Part shown: positions 41,324 to 49,931 of the stretch, piece by piece | Layout: every line of letters begins with the position of its first letter | Numbering within the stretch: the stretch's first letter is position 1 | From: Streptomyces venezuelae | GTDB taxonomy: Bacteria; Actinomycetota; Actinomycetes; Streptomycetales; Streptomycetaceae | Length of the DNA stretch: 64,000 bases | Direction: 5' to 3' | NCBI RefSeq assembly: GCF_008642355.1 | Contig: NZ_CP029193.1 | Location: forward strand, 186,001-250,000 | Made by a program: the position numbers and the translations under genes | The notes under the pieces: generated by a model | Told to the model about the DNA's origin: nothing | The model's database searches: none | The model's input: the letters and a program-made list of their open reading frames with translations, nothing else

Positions 41324-42454
41324 GTGCAGGCCGAAGACCCTTCCCACCCGGCGCCACCACCCCTCGGCGCGCTCCTCGACGACCTCGAGGAGCTCGTGAC
41401 CTGCGAGTCCTACTCCGCCGACCACGCGGCCGTGGCCCGCAGCGCGCGGGTCGTCGCCGATCAGGGCACCAGGCTGCTCGGCGCGCGGCCGCGGACGCTG
41501 GAGATCGGTGGGGTCACCCACCTGCAGTGGAGCTTCGGGACCCCGCGCGTCCTGCTCCTCGGCCACCACGACACGGTCTGGCCCGTCGGCACCCTCAAGA
41601 CCCATCCGTTCTCGGTACGGGAGGGTGTCGCGCGGGGGCCCGGCGTCTTCGACATGAAGGCGGGCCTCGTGCAGATGTTCCACGCCCTGTCCCTGCTGCC
41701 CTCCCTCGACGGCGTCTCCGTCCTCGTCACCGGTGACGAGGAGGTCGGCTCGGACACCTCGCGCGCGCTCATCGAGGACACGGCGCGCGCCTGCCGGGCC
41801 GCCCTCGTCCTGGAGGCGTCGGCGACCGGCGGCGCCCTGAAGACCGCCCGCAAGGGCGTCTCCCACTACGAGATCACGGTCCACGGCCGTGCCGCCCACT
41901 CGGGCCTGGAACCCCAGAAGGGCGTCAACGCCGCCACGGAGCTCGGCCACCACCTCCTCGCCCTGCGGGACATCACCGACGCGGTGAACGCCCGCACCGG
42001 GCCGGGCACGACGATCACACCGACGGTGCTGTCGGCCGGCACGACCACCAACACCGTTCCGGCCCGCGCCCGGCTGCACATCGACGCACGCGTTCCCACC
42101 CCGGCCGCCCAGACCGCCGTCGACGACCTCCTCAAGGACCTCGTCCCGCACCACCCCGAAGCCCGCATCGAGGTGGCGGGCGGCCCCAACCGTCCGCCCC
42201 TGGACGCCGCATCCTCCCTGAGCCTGTTCGCGCTGGCCGCCGACATCGGGGACCGCATCGGCATCGGCCCGCTCCGGCAGACGGCCGTCGGCGGGGCGTC
42301 CGACGGCAACTACACGGCGGGCGTCGGCTGTCCGACGCTCGACGGCCTCGGTGCCGTCGGCGACGGCGCGCACGCCGACCACGAACACGTCGTCACCGCC
42401 GAGATGCCGCCCCGCACCCGACTCCTCGCCCACCTCGTCGGAGCGCTCCTGTGA
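41324..42454 (+). CDS. M20 family metallo-hydrolase (amino acid deacylase)
   Basis: A 376-residue M20 enzyme starting at GTG 41324. All metal and catalytic residues are visible: GHHDTVWP (His, Asp), the bridging Asp in GVFDMKAG, VTGDEEVGS (Glu pair), Glu in VLEASATGG and a late His in DGAHADHEHV. The dimerisation domain (HGRAAHSGLEPQKGVNAATEL) is typical. M20 enzymes remove acyl groups from amino acids or cut dipeptides. It starts a tightly overlapping unit with a GNAT acyltransferase and an N-acylamino-acid racemase, which suggests it removes the acyl group from the L-isomer after racemisation. Confidence 0.9.
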   Translation: MQAEDPSHPAPPPLGALLDDLEELVTCESYSADHAAVARSARVVADQGTRLLGARPRTLEIGGVTHLQWSFGTPRVLLLGHHDTVWPVGTLKTHPFSVREGVARGPGVFDMKAGLVQMFHALSLLPSLDGVSVLVTGDEEVGSDTSRALIEDTARACRAALVLEASATGGALKTARKGVSHYEITVHGRAAHSGLEPQKGVNAATELGHHLLALRDITDAVNARTGPGTTITPTVLSAGTTTNTVPARARLHIDARVPTPAAQTAVDDLLKDLVPHHPEARIEVAGGPNRPPLDAASSLSLFALAADIGDRIGIGPLRQTAVGGASDGNYTAGVGCPTLDGLGAVGDGAHADHEHVVTAEMPPRTRLLAHLVGALL

Positions 42455-43251
42455 ACCACCTCGACATCCGGGAACTCCACACCATGGAGGAGTTCGAGAC
42501 CGTCTGCCGTCTCTACGCCGACATCTGGGGCACCGAGCCCGGCACGGGCCCGATCTCCGCCGAGATCATGCGCGCGCTGAGCCACGCGGGCAACTACGTC
42601 GCCGGAGCGTACGAGAACGGACGCCTGACAGGCGCCTCCGTCGCCTTCTTCGCAGAGCCCGCGGGCACCACCCTGCACTCCCACATCACGGGCGCCGCCA
42701 TGGGCCGCGGCATAGGCCTCGCCCTCAAGCTGCACCAGCGCCAATGGGCCCTGGACCGCGGCCTGAAGCGCATCACGTGGACGTACGACCCCCTCATCCG
42801 GCGCAACGCCCACTTCAACCTCACCAAACTCGGGGCGCGGCCCGAGGAGTACCTGGAGTCCTTCTACGGCGCCATGGACGACGCCATCAACGGCGGCGAC
42901 GAGTCGGACCGCGTCCTGACCGCCTGGGACCTGTCGGCGCCATGCCCCGCGGCCGAGCGGAACGGCATCCCCCTGCCCGCCGGAGCCGCACACGCCGTGC
43001 GCGACCGCGCGGGACTCCCCCAGCCGGAGCCCACCGACGCCGAGTTCGTCCTGATCGACCTGCCGGACGACATCGAGGCGCTGCGCCGCACCGACGCCGC
43101 CGCGGCCCATGCCTGGCGGCTCGCCGTGCGGGAGACCCTCGGCACCCTGCTCGCCGACGGCGCCCGCGTCCTCGGCCTCCACGACCGCCGCAGCTACGTC
43201 CTCCACCGCACCCCCGCCTCCGCACACCAGCCCACCGGGAGCAACCAGTGA
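42451..43251 (+). CDS. GNAT-type N-acyltransferase (COG3375-like)
   Basis: A 266-residue protein with an acetyltransferase fold: VCRLYADIWGTEPGTGPISAEIMRALSHAGNYVAGAYENGRL, then ITGAAMGRGIGLALKLHQRQWALDRGLKRITWTYDPLIRRNAHFNLTKLG, where the R/G-x-G-x-G/A CoA site is present in modified form. The ATG overlaps the M20 stop (ATGA) and its stop overlaps the racemase start (GTGA). In the related Geobacillus system such a GNAT protein succinylates D-amino acids; that function fits here but is not shown by the sequence. Confidence 0.85.
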   Translation: MNHLDIRELHTMEEFETVCRLYADIWGTEPGTGPISAEIMRALSHAGNYVAGAYENGRLTGASVAFFAEPAGTTLHSHITGAAMGRGIGLALKLHQRQWALDRGLKRITWTYDPLIRRNAHFNLTKLGARPEEYLESFYGAMDDAINGGDESDRVLTAWDLSAPCPAAERNGIPLPAGAAHAVRDRAGLPQPEPTDAEFVLIDLPDDIEALRRTDAAAAHAWRLAVRETLGTLLADGARVLGLHDRRSYVLHRTPASAHQPTGSNQ

Positions 43252-44360
43252 CCACATCGAAGATCACCGGCGTCGAGCTGCGCCGCATCGCGATGCCGCT
43301 CGTCGCGCCGTTCCGCACCTCGTTCGGCGTCGAGACCGCCCGTGACGTGCTGCTCGTGCGGGTCGTCACCACCGACGGTGAGGGCTGGGCCGAGTGCGCG
43401 GCGATGTCCGAGCCCCGCTACTGCGGTGAGTACGTCGACGGGGCGCAGGACGTCCTGCGCAAGTTCCTGATCCCCGCGCTGCCCGAGGACGGGGTGGACG
43501 CGGCGACCGTGGGCCGGGCCCTCGAGCCCTTCACCGGTCACCGCATGGCGAAGTCCGCCCTGGAGAGCGCGGTCCTCGACGCCCAGCTGCGGGCCACCGG
43601 CGAGTCGTTCGGGGCGTACCTGGGCGCGGCACGCGACCGTGTCCCCTGCGGTGTCTCCGTGGGCATCATGGACTCGATCCCCCAACTCCTCGACGCCGTC
43701 GAGCGGTACGTGGCGGAGGGGTACGTCCGGATCAAGCTGAAGATCGAGCCGGGCTGGGACGTCGAGCCCGTGCGCGCGGTGCGCGAACGCTTCGGGGACG
43801 GTCTGCTGCTGCAGGTCGACGCGAACGCCGCGTACACCCTCGTCGACGCCCAGCACCTCGCCGGGCTGGACGACTTCGGTCTGCTGCTGATCGAACAGCC
43901 CCTCGCCAACGACGACATGGTGCAACACGCGCAGCTCGCGAAGCTCCTGCGCACCCCGATCTGCCTGGACGAGTCCATCGAGTCCGCCGCCCACGCGGCC
44001 GCCGCCATCTCGCTCGGTGCCTGCTCGATCATCAACGTCAAGCCGGCCAGGGTGGGCGGCTACCTGGAGGCCCGGCGGATCCACGACATCGCGCGCGCCC
44101 ACGGCGTCCCCGTGTGGTGCGGCGGCATGCTGGAGACCGGCATCGGGCGTGCCGCCAACGTCGCGCTCGCGGCGCTGCCCGGGTTCACGCTCCCCGGTGA
44201 CACCTCCGGCTCGCACCGCTACTTCGCCACCGACATCACCGAGCCGTTCGTGCTCACGGACGGCCATCTCGACGTCCCCAAGGGGCCGGGTCTGGGAACG
44301 GAGCCGCTCCCGGACGTTCTCGACGAGGTGACGACGGCCACGGAGTGGATCGCCCTCTAG
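43248..44360 (+). CDS. N-acylamino-acid racemase / o-succinylbenzoate synthase family enzyme
   Basis: A 370-residue enolase-superfamily member starting at GTG 43248. Lys163 and Lys165 (RIKLKIEPG), metal ligands Asp191 (QVDANAAY), Glu216 (LLIEQPLA) and Asp241 (CLDES), and Lys265 (INVKPARVGG) are all in place; spacing is close to that of the Amycolatopsis racemase. Because menaquinone genes are absent, and M20 and GNAT genes overlap it, I favour N-succinyl/N-acyl amino acid racemase over OSBS. It is the last gene of the unit. Confidence 0.9.
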   Translation: MTTSKITGVELRRIAMPLVAPFRTSFGVETARDVLLVRVVTTDGEGWAECAAMSEPRYCGEYVDGAQDVLRKFLIPALPEDGVDAATVGRALEPFTGHRMAKSALESAVLDAQLRATGESFGAYLGAARDRVPCGVSVGIMDSIPQLLDAVERYVAEGYVRIKLKIEPGWDVEPVRAVRERFGDGLLLQVDANAAYTLVDAQHLAGLDDFGLLLIEQPLANDDMVQHAQLAKLLRTPICLDESIESAAHAAAAISLGACSIINVKPARVGGYLEARRIHDIARAHGVPVWCGGMLETGIGRAANVALAALPGFTLPGDTSGSHRYFATDITEPFVLTDGHLDVPKGPGLGTEPLPDVLDEVTTATEWIAL

Positions 44361-44394
44361 AGGCGCGGCTGTCCGCGGTTCCCGGCGTCGGACG

Positions 44395-45146
44395 TGGTGA
44401 GGCAGAGTGTCGGCCTGCCGACGTGGTCCAGACACTCCTCGGCGCCCAGGGCGAGGCGGGGGGCGAGTTCGCCGACGCAGCACTTCGCCGCGTGCACCGC
44501 GGTGAGCGCCTCCGGGCCTCCGCGATCCCCAAGTGGGCGCCCGGACAGGCGGAAACCGTCCAGTGCGGCTCCCGTTCCTGGACACCACGAAGTGCGACAC
44601 CTGGCCGCCGATCGGGGCGTTTTCCTCGCGGGCCGCGATCACATAGTGGTCGGCGATGTCTGCGGGGGACACGGAGGGCGTGGTGCCTTTGAGGATGTAG
44701 TGGGCACCGGTGTTTCGTCAGGTGGCGTGAATATCACGGAGACCGGTGCCGGTGCCCGTCTGGGTGGTGGCCGAGGTGAGCATGCGTCCGTGTTCGACGA
44801 CTTCACGGAACAGCCAGGTGCGGAAACGGACGGCGGCGGCGGGGAGTTCGGATACGCCTGTTTCGCAGAGCGAGCCGATGGCCGTGTAGTGCGTGGCCAG
44901 TCCGAGTGCGGTCGCTCCGTCACCTGTGGCGAGCGTCTCCAGGACTTTCGTGCGGTCCAGGAAGGAGACTTCCGCGCCGCCGAACTCCCGTGGCATCAGG
45001 AGCCCCAGGAGGCCGGCCCGCCGCACCAGCCGGTTGCCGCGGTGCGGCGCGGCCCGGCCGCTGTCGACCTCGGCCACGCCGCGCCGCGGTTCGTCCACCG
45101 TCCCGCGGACGCGGTCGAGAAGCACCGTGGTGTCCGCCGCGTCCAT
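44395..45146 (-). pseudogene. Decayed acyl-CoA dehydrogenase
   Basis: Pieces of an acyl-CoA dehydrogenase appear in order on the minus strand but in different frames. From 45146: GLLGLLMPREFGGAEVSFLDR and ETLATGDGATALGLATHYTAIGSLCETG (N-terminal domain), broken by a stop near 44718. A second piece, about 44700-44580, reads AHYILKGTTPSVSPADIADHYVIAAREEN (middle domain). A third, about 44520-44400, reads GGPEALTAVHAAKCCVGELAPRLALGAEE (helical C-terminal part). The FAD-binding and catalytic Glu regions are missing or scrambled and the total length is too short, so this is a remnant, not a working gene. Confidence 0.7.
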
Positions 45147-45529
45147 GCCGGGAATCCGGTCCTTTCAGAGAGACCGGGGGACTCCGTACCTCGACGAGTT
45201 CCACCCTGAATCCAGTGCGCGATGCATCGCTGCCCTACCCCTCGATGTGCATGGAAATGGGTCGCCGCACATTCCTCACACGTCGTCACGCGTCATGCGA
45301 GAAATTCGAGCGCCCCGTGAACACGGCCGCGAATGACCGCTCTTTCCTTGCGCGACCAGTATCGTCGCGGGGCTCTCAAGGCGTCCAATATCAGTTCGTA
45401 CTGAGCACCAGTCCGGTCGGTTATGAGGGTTTGCGCCCCCGTTCCGGAGAGTGCGGCGGGCGGGCCCCGTGTCCTCCGGATGGCGCAGCCGACGTGCGTT
45501 CCCGCGCCCCTGACGGTCTGCTGAGTGAG
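45147..45529. other. Intergenic region upstream of the M23 peptidase gene
   Basis: This 383-base stretch separates the start of the pseudogene from the M23 gene. I looked for a ydaO-type c-di-AMP riboswitch, frequent before cell-wall hydrolases in Streptomyces, and did not find its conserved blocks. A frame runs through it in phase with the peptidase but lacks protein-like content. Nothing else stands out. Confidence 0.4.
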
Positions 45530-46174
45530 ATGGGCCACCACATAGAGAGCCCGCGCGAAGCGGGCACCACACGACGTGACGTACTGGGCATGGCAGCGGT
45601 GCTGCTGGCCGGCGGCGCCCTCACGGCGGGGGCGGCCGCGCCACGGGCCGACGAGGAGTTCGACTCCTGCGACGCCGACTACGACGCCGAGTTCGAGTCG
45701 GCGCTCGCCGACGGCGACGCGGAGTTTCCCGAGGACGAGGAGCGCGGTTTCGCGGCCGGTCCCCGGCGGTTCACTCTTCCACTGCGCCGCAGATACCGGA
45801 TCACCACCCGGTACGGGGCGCGCGGCAACTGGCTCGCGGGCCATCACACCGGCATCGACCTCGCGGTCCCCAGCGGCACCGCCGTGTACGCGGTGGGCGG
45901 CGGGGTCGTGGTGCTCGCCCGCTGGTCGGGTGCGTACGGCAAGGCCGTCACCGTGCGGATGCCGGACGGGCACTACGCGGTGTACGGGCACCTCTCCCGC
46001 ATCCGGGTGCGCAAGGGTGCCCGCGTCCGCGCCGGGACGCGCCTCGGGAACAGCGGCAGCACGGGGCGTGCCACCGGTCCCCACCTCCACCTGGAGATAC
46101 GGTCCCGACGCCACTACGGTTCGGACGTCAGCCCCTACCGCTATCTGGCGCGGCGGGGCGCCCGCCTCTGGTAA
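45530..46174 (+). CDS. M23 family metallopeptidase with Tat-like signal
   Basis: A 214-residue precursor from ATG 45530. The N-terminus carries a Tat-type motif (TTRRDVLGMAAVLLAGGALTAGAAA), followed by an acidic linker (CDADYDAEFESALADGDAEFPEDEE) and a LytM domain with HHTGIDLAVP (HxxxD zinc site) and GPHLHLEIR (HxH), about residues 100-200. It should cut peptide cross-links in peptidoglycan outside the cell. The acidic linker is unusual and may bind cations or the wall. It stands between the pseudogene and a convergent TIM-barrel gene. Confidence 0.87.
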   Translation: MGHHIESPREAGTTRRDVLGMAAVLLAGGALTAGAAAPRADEEFDSCDADYDAEFESALADGDAEFPEDEERGFAAGPRRFTLPLRRRYRITTRYGARGNWLAGHHTGIDLAVPSGTAVYAVGGGVVVLARWSGAYGKAVTVRMPDGHYAVYGHLSRIRVRKGARVRAGTRLGNSGSTGRATGPHLHLEIRSRRHYGSDVSPYRYLARRGARLW

Positions 46175-46195
46175 CACCTCCGGCACCGAAGGCCT

Positions 46196-47017
46196 TCAGG
46201 CGCCGAGGGACTTGAACGCCCGCGTCTGCTCGACGATCGCCCGTTCCGTGGGCAGCCGCTCGATCGACGAGGCGCCGAAGAAGCCGACGATGCCGGTGGT
46301 GTGCTCCAGGACGTACCGGGCGTCCTCGGGTTCGGCGATGGGTCCGCCGTGGCAGAGCACGAGGGCGTCCGGGTTGACCCTCTTGGCGGCGTCGTGCATG
46401 TCCTGCACGGCGGCCGCCGCCTGGTCGAGGGTCATGGCGGTGCCCGCGCCGATGGATCCCTTGGTGGTGAGGCCGACGTGCGGGACGAGGACGTCGGCGC
46501 CGGCCCTCGCCATCTCGGCGGCCTGCTCCGGGTCGAAGACGTAGGGCGCGGTCAGCAGGTCGCGTTCGTGGGCGGCGCGGACCATGTCGATCTCCAGGCC
46601 GTACCCCATGCCGGTCTCTTCGAGGTTGACGCGGAACGTGCCGTCGTACAGGCCGACGGTGGGAAAGTTCTGCACGCCGGTGAAGCCCATGGCCTTGAGC
46701 TGGTCGAGGAAGAGGTCCATGCGGCGGAACGGGTCCGTGCCGCAGACGCCCGCGAGGACCGGGGTGTCGCGGACGACGGGCAGGACCTCGCGCGCCATGT
46801 CGACGACGATCTCGTTGGCGTCGCCGTACGGCAGGAGTCCGGCCAGCGAGCCGCGGCCCGCCATCCGGTAGCGGCCGGAGTTGTAGATGATGAGCAGGTC
46901 GACGCCGCCCTCCTCCGCGCACTTGGCGGAGAGTCCGGTGCCCGCTCCCGCTCCGATGACGGGCTGCCCGGCGGTGACCTGGGCGTGCAGCCGGGCGAGT
47001 GCTTCCTTGCGGTTCAT
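46196..47017 (-). CDS. Phosphoenolpyruvate hydrolase/mutase-like TIM-barrel protein (PF09370)
   Basis: A 273-residue TIM-barrel with the family pattern [83 protein letters not shown] and [13 protein letters not shown]. These proteins are annotated as PEP-hydrolase family, but a reaction has not been established to my knowledge. They always seem to accompany Tm-1-like proteins; here that gene is 26 bases upstream on the same strand. Confidence 0.88.
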   Translation of the reverse strand: MNRKEALARLHAQVTAGQPVIGAGAGTGLSAKCAEEGGVDLLIIYNSGRYRMAGRGSLAGLLPYGDANEIVVDMAREVLPVVRDTPVLAGVCGTDPFRRMDLFLDQLKAMGFTGVQNFPTVGLYDGTFRVNLEETGMGYGLEIDMVRAAHERDLLTAPYVFDPEQAAEMARAGADVLVPHVGLTTKGSIGAGTAMTLDQAAAAVQDMHDAAKRVNPDALVLCHGGPIAEPEDARYVLEHTTGIVGFFGASSIERLPTERAIVEQTRAFKSLGA

Positions 47018-47042
47018 GGGGTTGCTCCTCGAAGCGGTGGGG

Positions 47043-48296
47043 TCAGCGGGCGGCCTGGGAGGCGGCGCGTTCGCCGATCAACTGGTGCAGGCGGTCGGCC
47101 ATGGCCACCGCGAAGGTCCCGTCGTTGATGTGGGCGTCGACTTCGTGGAGGCGGACGCCGCTGCCGCAGACGGTGGCGCGCAGTGCGTCGAGGCCCGTCC
47201 TGTCGGCCACCGGGTCGGCGAAGGGCGCGTCCGGCATGTCCACGGCCGAGAGTCCGCGCAGGGGCCAGAAGAGTTCGGCGGGGCCGCGGGCCGCGGCGAG
47301 CTTGTGGCCGAGCATGGCGCCGAGGGCCGCCATCTCGCGTGCGGTCGTCCGCATCAGGGTGACCGTCGGGTTGTGGACCAGGAACCGCCGGCCCGCGAAA
47401 CGCTCGGGAACGCTCTCCGCGGGGCCGAAGTTCACCATGTCGAGGGCGCCGGGCGCGACGACCTGCGGGATGGCGGCGGCGCCCGCCGCGGTGAGCCGGT
47501 CGGGGCCCGCGCTGAGCACTCCCCCGACGAGTTCGTCGGCGAGTTCGGTGGTGGTCAGGTCGAGGACGCCGTCCAGCAGGCCGTCGGCGGCGAGCTTCTC
47601 CACGGCACGGCCGCCCGCGCCGGTGGCGTGGAAGACCAGGACCTCGTAGCCGAGTTCGGCGAGACGGGCGCGGGCCGCGTCGACGGCGGGCGTGGTCACG
47701 CCGAACATCGTGGCGGCGACGACCTTGCGGCGCGGGCCCGCGAGCTCTTCGTAGCTGCGCTCCTGGCGGCGGGCCATGCCGGCCGCGGCGGCCGCCGCGT
47801 TGCCGAGTATGTGGCTCGACACGGAGTTGATGCCGGAGATGTCGACGACGCTGTACATCATCGTGAGGTCGCTGCTGTCGACGTACGGCGCCACGTCGCC
47901 GCCCGCCATGGTGGAGACCAGGACCTTCGGCACGCCGATGGGCAGGGCGCGCATCGCCTGCGAGGCGATGGCCGAGCCGCCGCTGCCCCCGGCCGCGAGC
48001 ACCGCGTGCAGCTTGCCCTGGTGGTGCAGGTCGAGCACGACACGGGTCAGTCCGTCGGCCATCGCGGCGACCGCCGCGCCGCGGTCCCCGGCGGCGCGCA
48101 GCGACCCGAGGTCGTGTCCGGCGGCCCGTGCCACCACGTCGGCGGGGATGTCGGCGACGGGCGCGTGGGCGGGCGGCGGCAGCACACCGACGTCGACGAG
48201 CAGGACGTCACTGCCGTACTCCCGGAGCCGTTCGCGCAGCCACGCGTACTCCTCGCCCTTCGTGTCCAGCGTGCCGACGAGGACCACGGTCGCCAT
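47043..48296 (-). CDS. Tm-1-like ATP-binding protein (UPF0261)
   Basis: A 417-residue protein. The N-terminal domain reads [24 protein letters not shown] with [36 protein letters not shown], and the C-terminal domain has [21 protein letters not shown] and GALDMVNFG. Plant Tm-1 with this architecture binds ATP and blocks tobamovirus replication; bacterial relatives are of unknown function. I chose ATG 48296 since the family begins there; a GTG nine bases upstream is in frame. It forms a two-gene unit with the TIM-barrel gene, divergent from a MocR regulator. Confidence 0.9.
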   Translation of the reverse strand: MATVVLVGTLDTKGEEYAWLRERLREYGSDVLLVDVGVLPPPAHAPVADIPADVVARAAGHDLGSLRAAGDRGAAVAAMADGLTRVVLDLHHQGKLHAVLAAGGSGGSAIASQAMRALPIGVPKVLVSTMAGGDVAPYVDSSDLTMMYSVVDISGINSVSSHILGNAAAAAAGMARRQERSYEELAGPRRKVVAATMFGVTTPAVDAARARLAELGYEVLVFHATGAGGRAVEKLAADGLLDGVLDLTTTELADELVGGVLSAGPDRLTAAGAAAIPQVVAPGALDMVNFGPAESVPERFAGRRFLVHNPTVTLMRTTAREMAALGAMLGHKLAAARGPAELFWPLRGLSAVDMPDAPFADPVADRTGLDALRATVCGSGVRLHEVDAHINDGTFAVAMADRLHQLIGERAASQAAR

Positions 48297-48406
48297 GTAC
48301 TCCACACTCCTTCAGGTGCTCGGTGCTGTGATCCTGCGACCGGTCACCGTCCCGGGCAACGGCCAGTGGGACCCGATTGGCCTGCGCGGCACGCGAGTAG
48401 GCGAAG

Positions 48407-49870
48407 ATGAAGGGCATGGCGAAGATCCCGACGGCCCGTTTGTCGCGGCTGCTCACCGGCTGGTCATCGGAGGGCGCGGCTCCACTTCCGCGCAGGCTCG
48501 CGGACGCTCTGCGGGAGCTCGCGGAGCGCGCGGACGTGGCTCCCGGCTCGACCCTGCCCTCTCAACGCGAACTCGCGGGCGTCCTGGGTGTGAGCCGCTC
48601 CACGGTGACCGCCGCGTACAGCCTCCTGGAGGCCGAGGGATGGCTGGAGAGCCGGCGCGGCAGCGGGTCCCGGCTGCGCGGCTCGGGCGCCCTGGAGCAG
48701 TCCGCGGACGAGGAGCGGCACGGGGGCGAGGGCCGCCTCGCCAGTTTCGACGCCCGGACGAGCGGCGCGGACCTGTCGAGCGGCGCGCTGGACGGACTCG
48801 GTGCGGTGGCGGACACGGTCGGGGCGCTGACGGGCGCGGAGCTCGCCCCGCTGCTGCGCGCGGACGGCTATCTGACGCACGGGCTCCCGGAGTTGCGCGA
48901 GGGCATAGCGGCGTACTACCGCGGGGCCGGGCTGCCCACCGAGCCGGAGCAGATCCTGGTGACGGCGGGATCGCAGCAGGCCGTGTGGCTGGTCGCGCAG
49001 GCGCTGGTCGACCCCGGCGACACGGTCGTCGTGGAGAACCCGACCTACCGGGGCGCCCTGGAGGCGCTGCGGTCGCGCGGGGCACGGCTCGTCCCGATCG
49101 GCGGGGACGGGCCGGGCGCGGGCGGCGCGGGATCGGACGCGGGGGCCCTGCGGCGGCTCGGCGCGAAGGTACGGCCGCGACTCGTCTACCTCCAGCCGTC
49201 CGTGCACAACCCGACCGGGCGCAGCCTGGACGGGGCAGCGCTGCGGGAGTGGGCGTCGGCGCTGGGCGAGCGCGAGCTGTTCACCGTCGAGGACACGGCG
49301 TGCGCGGAGCTCGGTCTCGCGCACGACGGTGCGCCCGTGCCGCTCTCGGCCCGGCTCCCCGTGACCTCCACGATCACGGTGGGGACGCTGTCGAAGCTGT
49401 TCTGGGGCGGGCTCCGGGTGGGGTGGGTGCGGTCGTCGCCGCACATCGTGGCGCGTCTCGCGAAGATCAAGACGTCGGTGGACCTGTCGTGTTCGGTCGT
49501 GGACCAGCTGGTGGCGTCGCGGCTGCTCGCCGGGCTGCCGCGGGCGCGGACCGCTCGCCGTGCGGTGCTGCGCGAGCAACTGGCGGGCGCGGAGAAGCTG
49601 TTGCGCTCGCGTGCCCCGCACTGGGAGTGGGACCGGCCGGCCGGCGGCCCCGCCCTGTGGGTCCGGGTGCCGGGCACCGACACGGAGGCGCTGGCGCAGT
49701 TGGCGCGACGCCGGGGGGTGGCCGTCGTGCCCGGGTCCGCGTTCTCCGCGGTGGACGGATTCCGCGACCGGCTGCGGCTGCCGTACGCGCACGGCGTCGA
49801 CCTGCTGGAACGGGCGCTGCCGACGCTGCTCGACTGTGCTGAGCGGAGCCGGGTGCCCACCGGGAGCTGA
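48407..49870 (+). CDS. MocR/PdxR family regulator (GntR helix-turn-helix plus aminotransferase domain)
   Basis: A 487-residue protein. Residues about 25-85 are a GntR winged helix (PRRLADALRELAERADVAPGSTLPSQRELAGVLGVSRSTVTAAYSLLEAEGWL). The rest is a fold-type I aminotransferase-like domain with the PLP Lys in VGTLSKLFWGGLRVGW and VYLQPSVHNPTGRSL. MocR proteins usually sense PLP or amines and control neighbouring genes. The divergent Tm-1-like/TIM-barrel unit is the likely target. ATG 48416 (MAKIPTARL) is an equally good start. Confidence 0.9.
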   Translation: MKGMAKIPTARLSRLLTGWSSEGAAPLPRRLADALRELAERADVAPGSTLPSQRELAGVLGVSRSTVTAAYSLLEAEGWLESRRGSGSRLRGSGALEQSADEERHGGEGRLASFDARTSGADLSSGALDGLGAVADTVGALTGAELAPLLRADGYLTHGLPELREGIAAYYRGAGLPTEPEQILVTAGSQQAVWLVAQALVDPGDTVVVENPTYRGALEALRSRGARLVPIGGDGPGAGGAGSDAGALRRLGAKVRPRLVYLQPSVHNPTGRSLDGAALREWASALGERELFTVEDTACAELGLAHDGAPVPLSARLPVTSTITVGTLSKLFWGGLRVGWVRSSPHIVARLAKIKTSVDLSCSVVDQLVASRLLAGLPRARTARRAVLREQLAGAEKLLRSRAPHWEWDRPAGGPALWVRVPGTDTEALAQLARRRGVAVVPGSAFSAVDGFRDRLRLPYAHGVDLLERALPTLLDCAERSRVPTGS

Positions 49871-49931
49871 TGGGCCGTCACCGGGCGCGTGCGCAGGGAC
49901 CGGTGTCAGTGCCTGCTGTCAGCATGACCAC

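Noticed and set aside
43248..44360. Menaquinone gene menC
   Set aside because: The active-site set is shared with OSBS, but no menaquinone genes are near and overlapping M20 and GNAT genes indicate the racemase role.
45147..45529. ydaO c-di-AMP riboswitch before the M23 gene
   Set aside because: The conserved GGGUACC/GAAACC-like blocks and pseudo-symmetric arms are not present.
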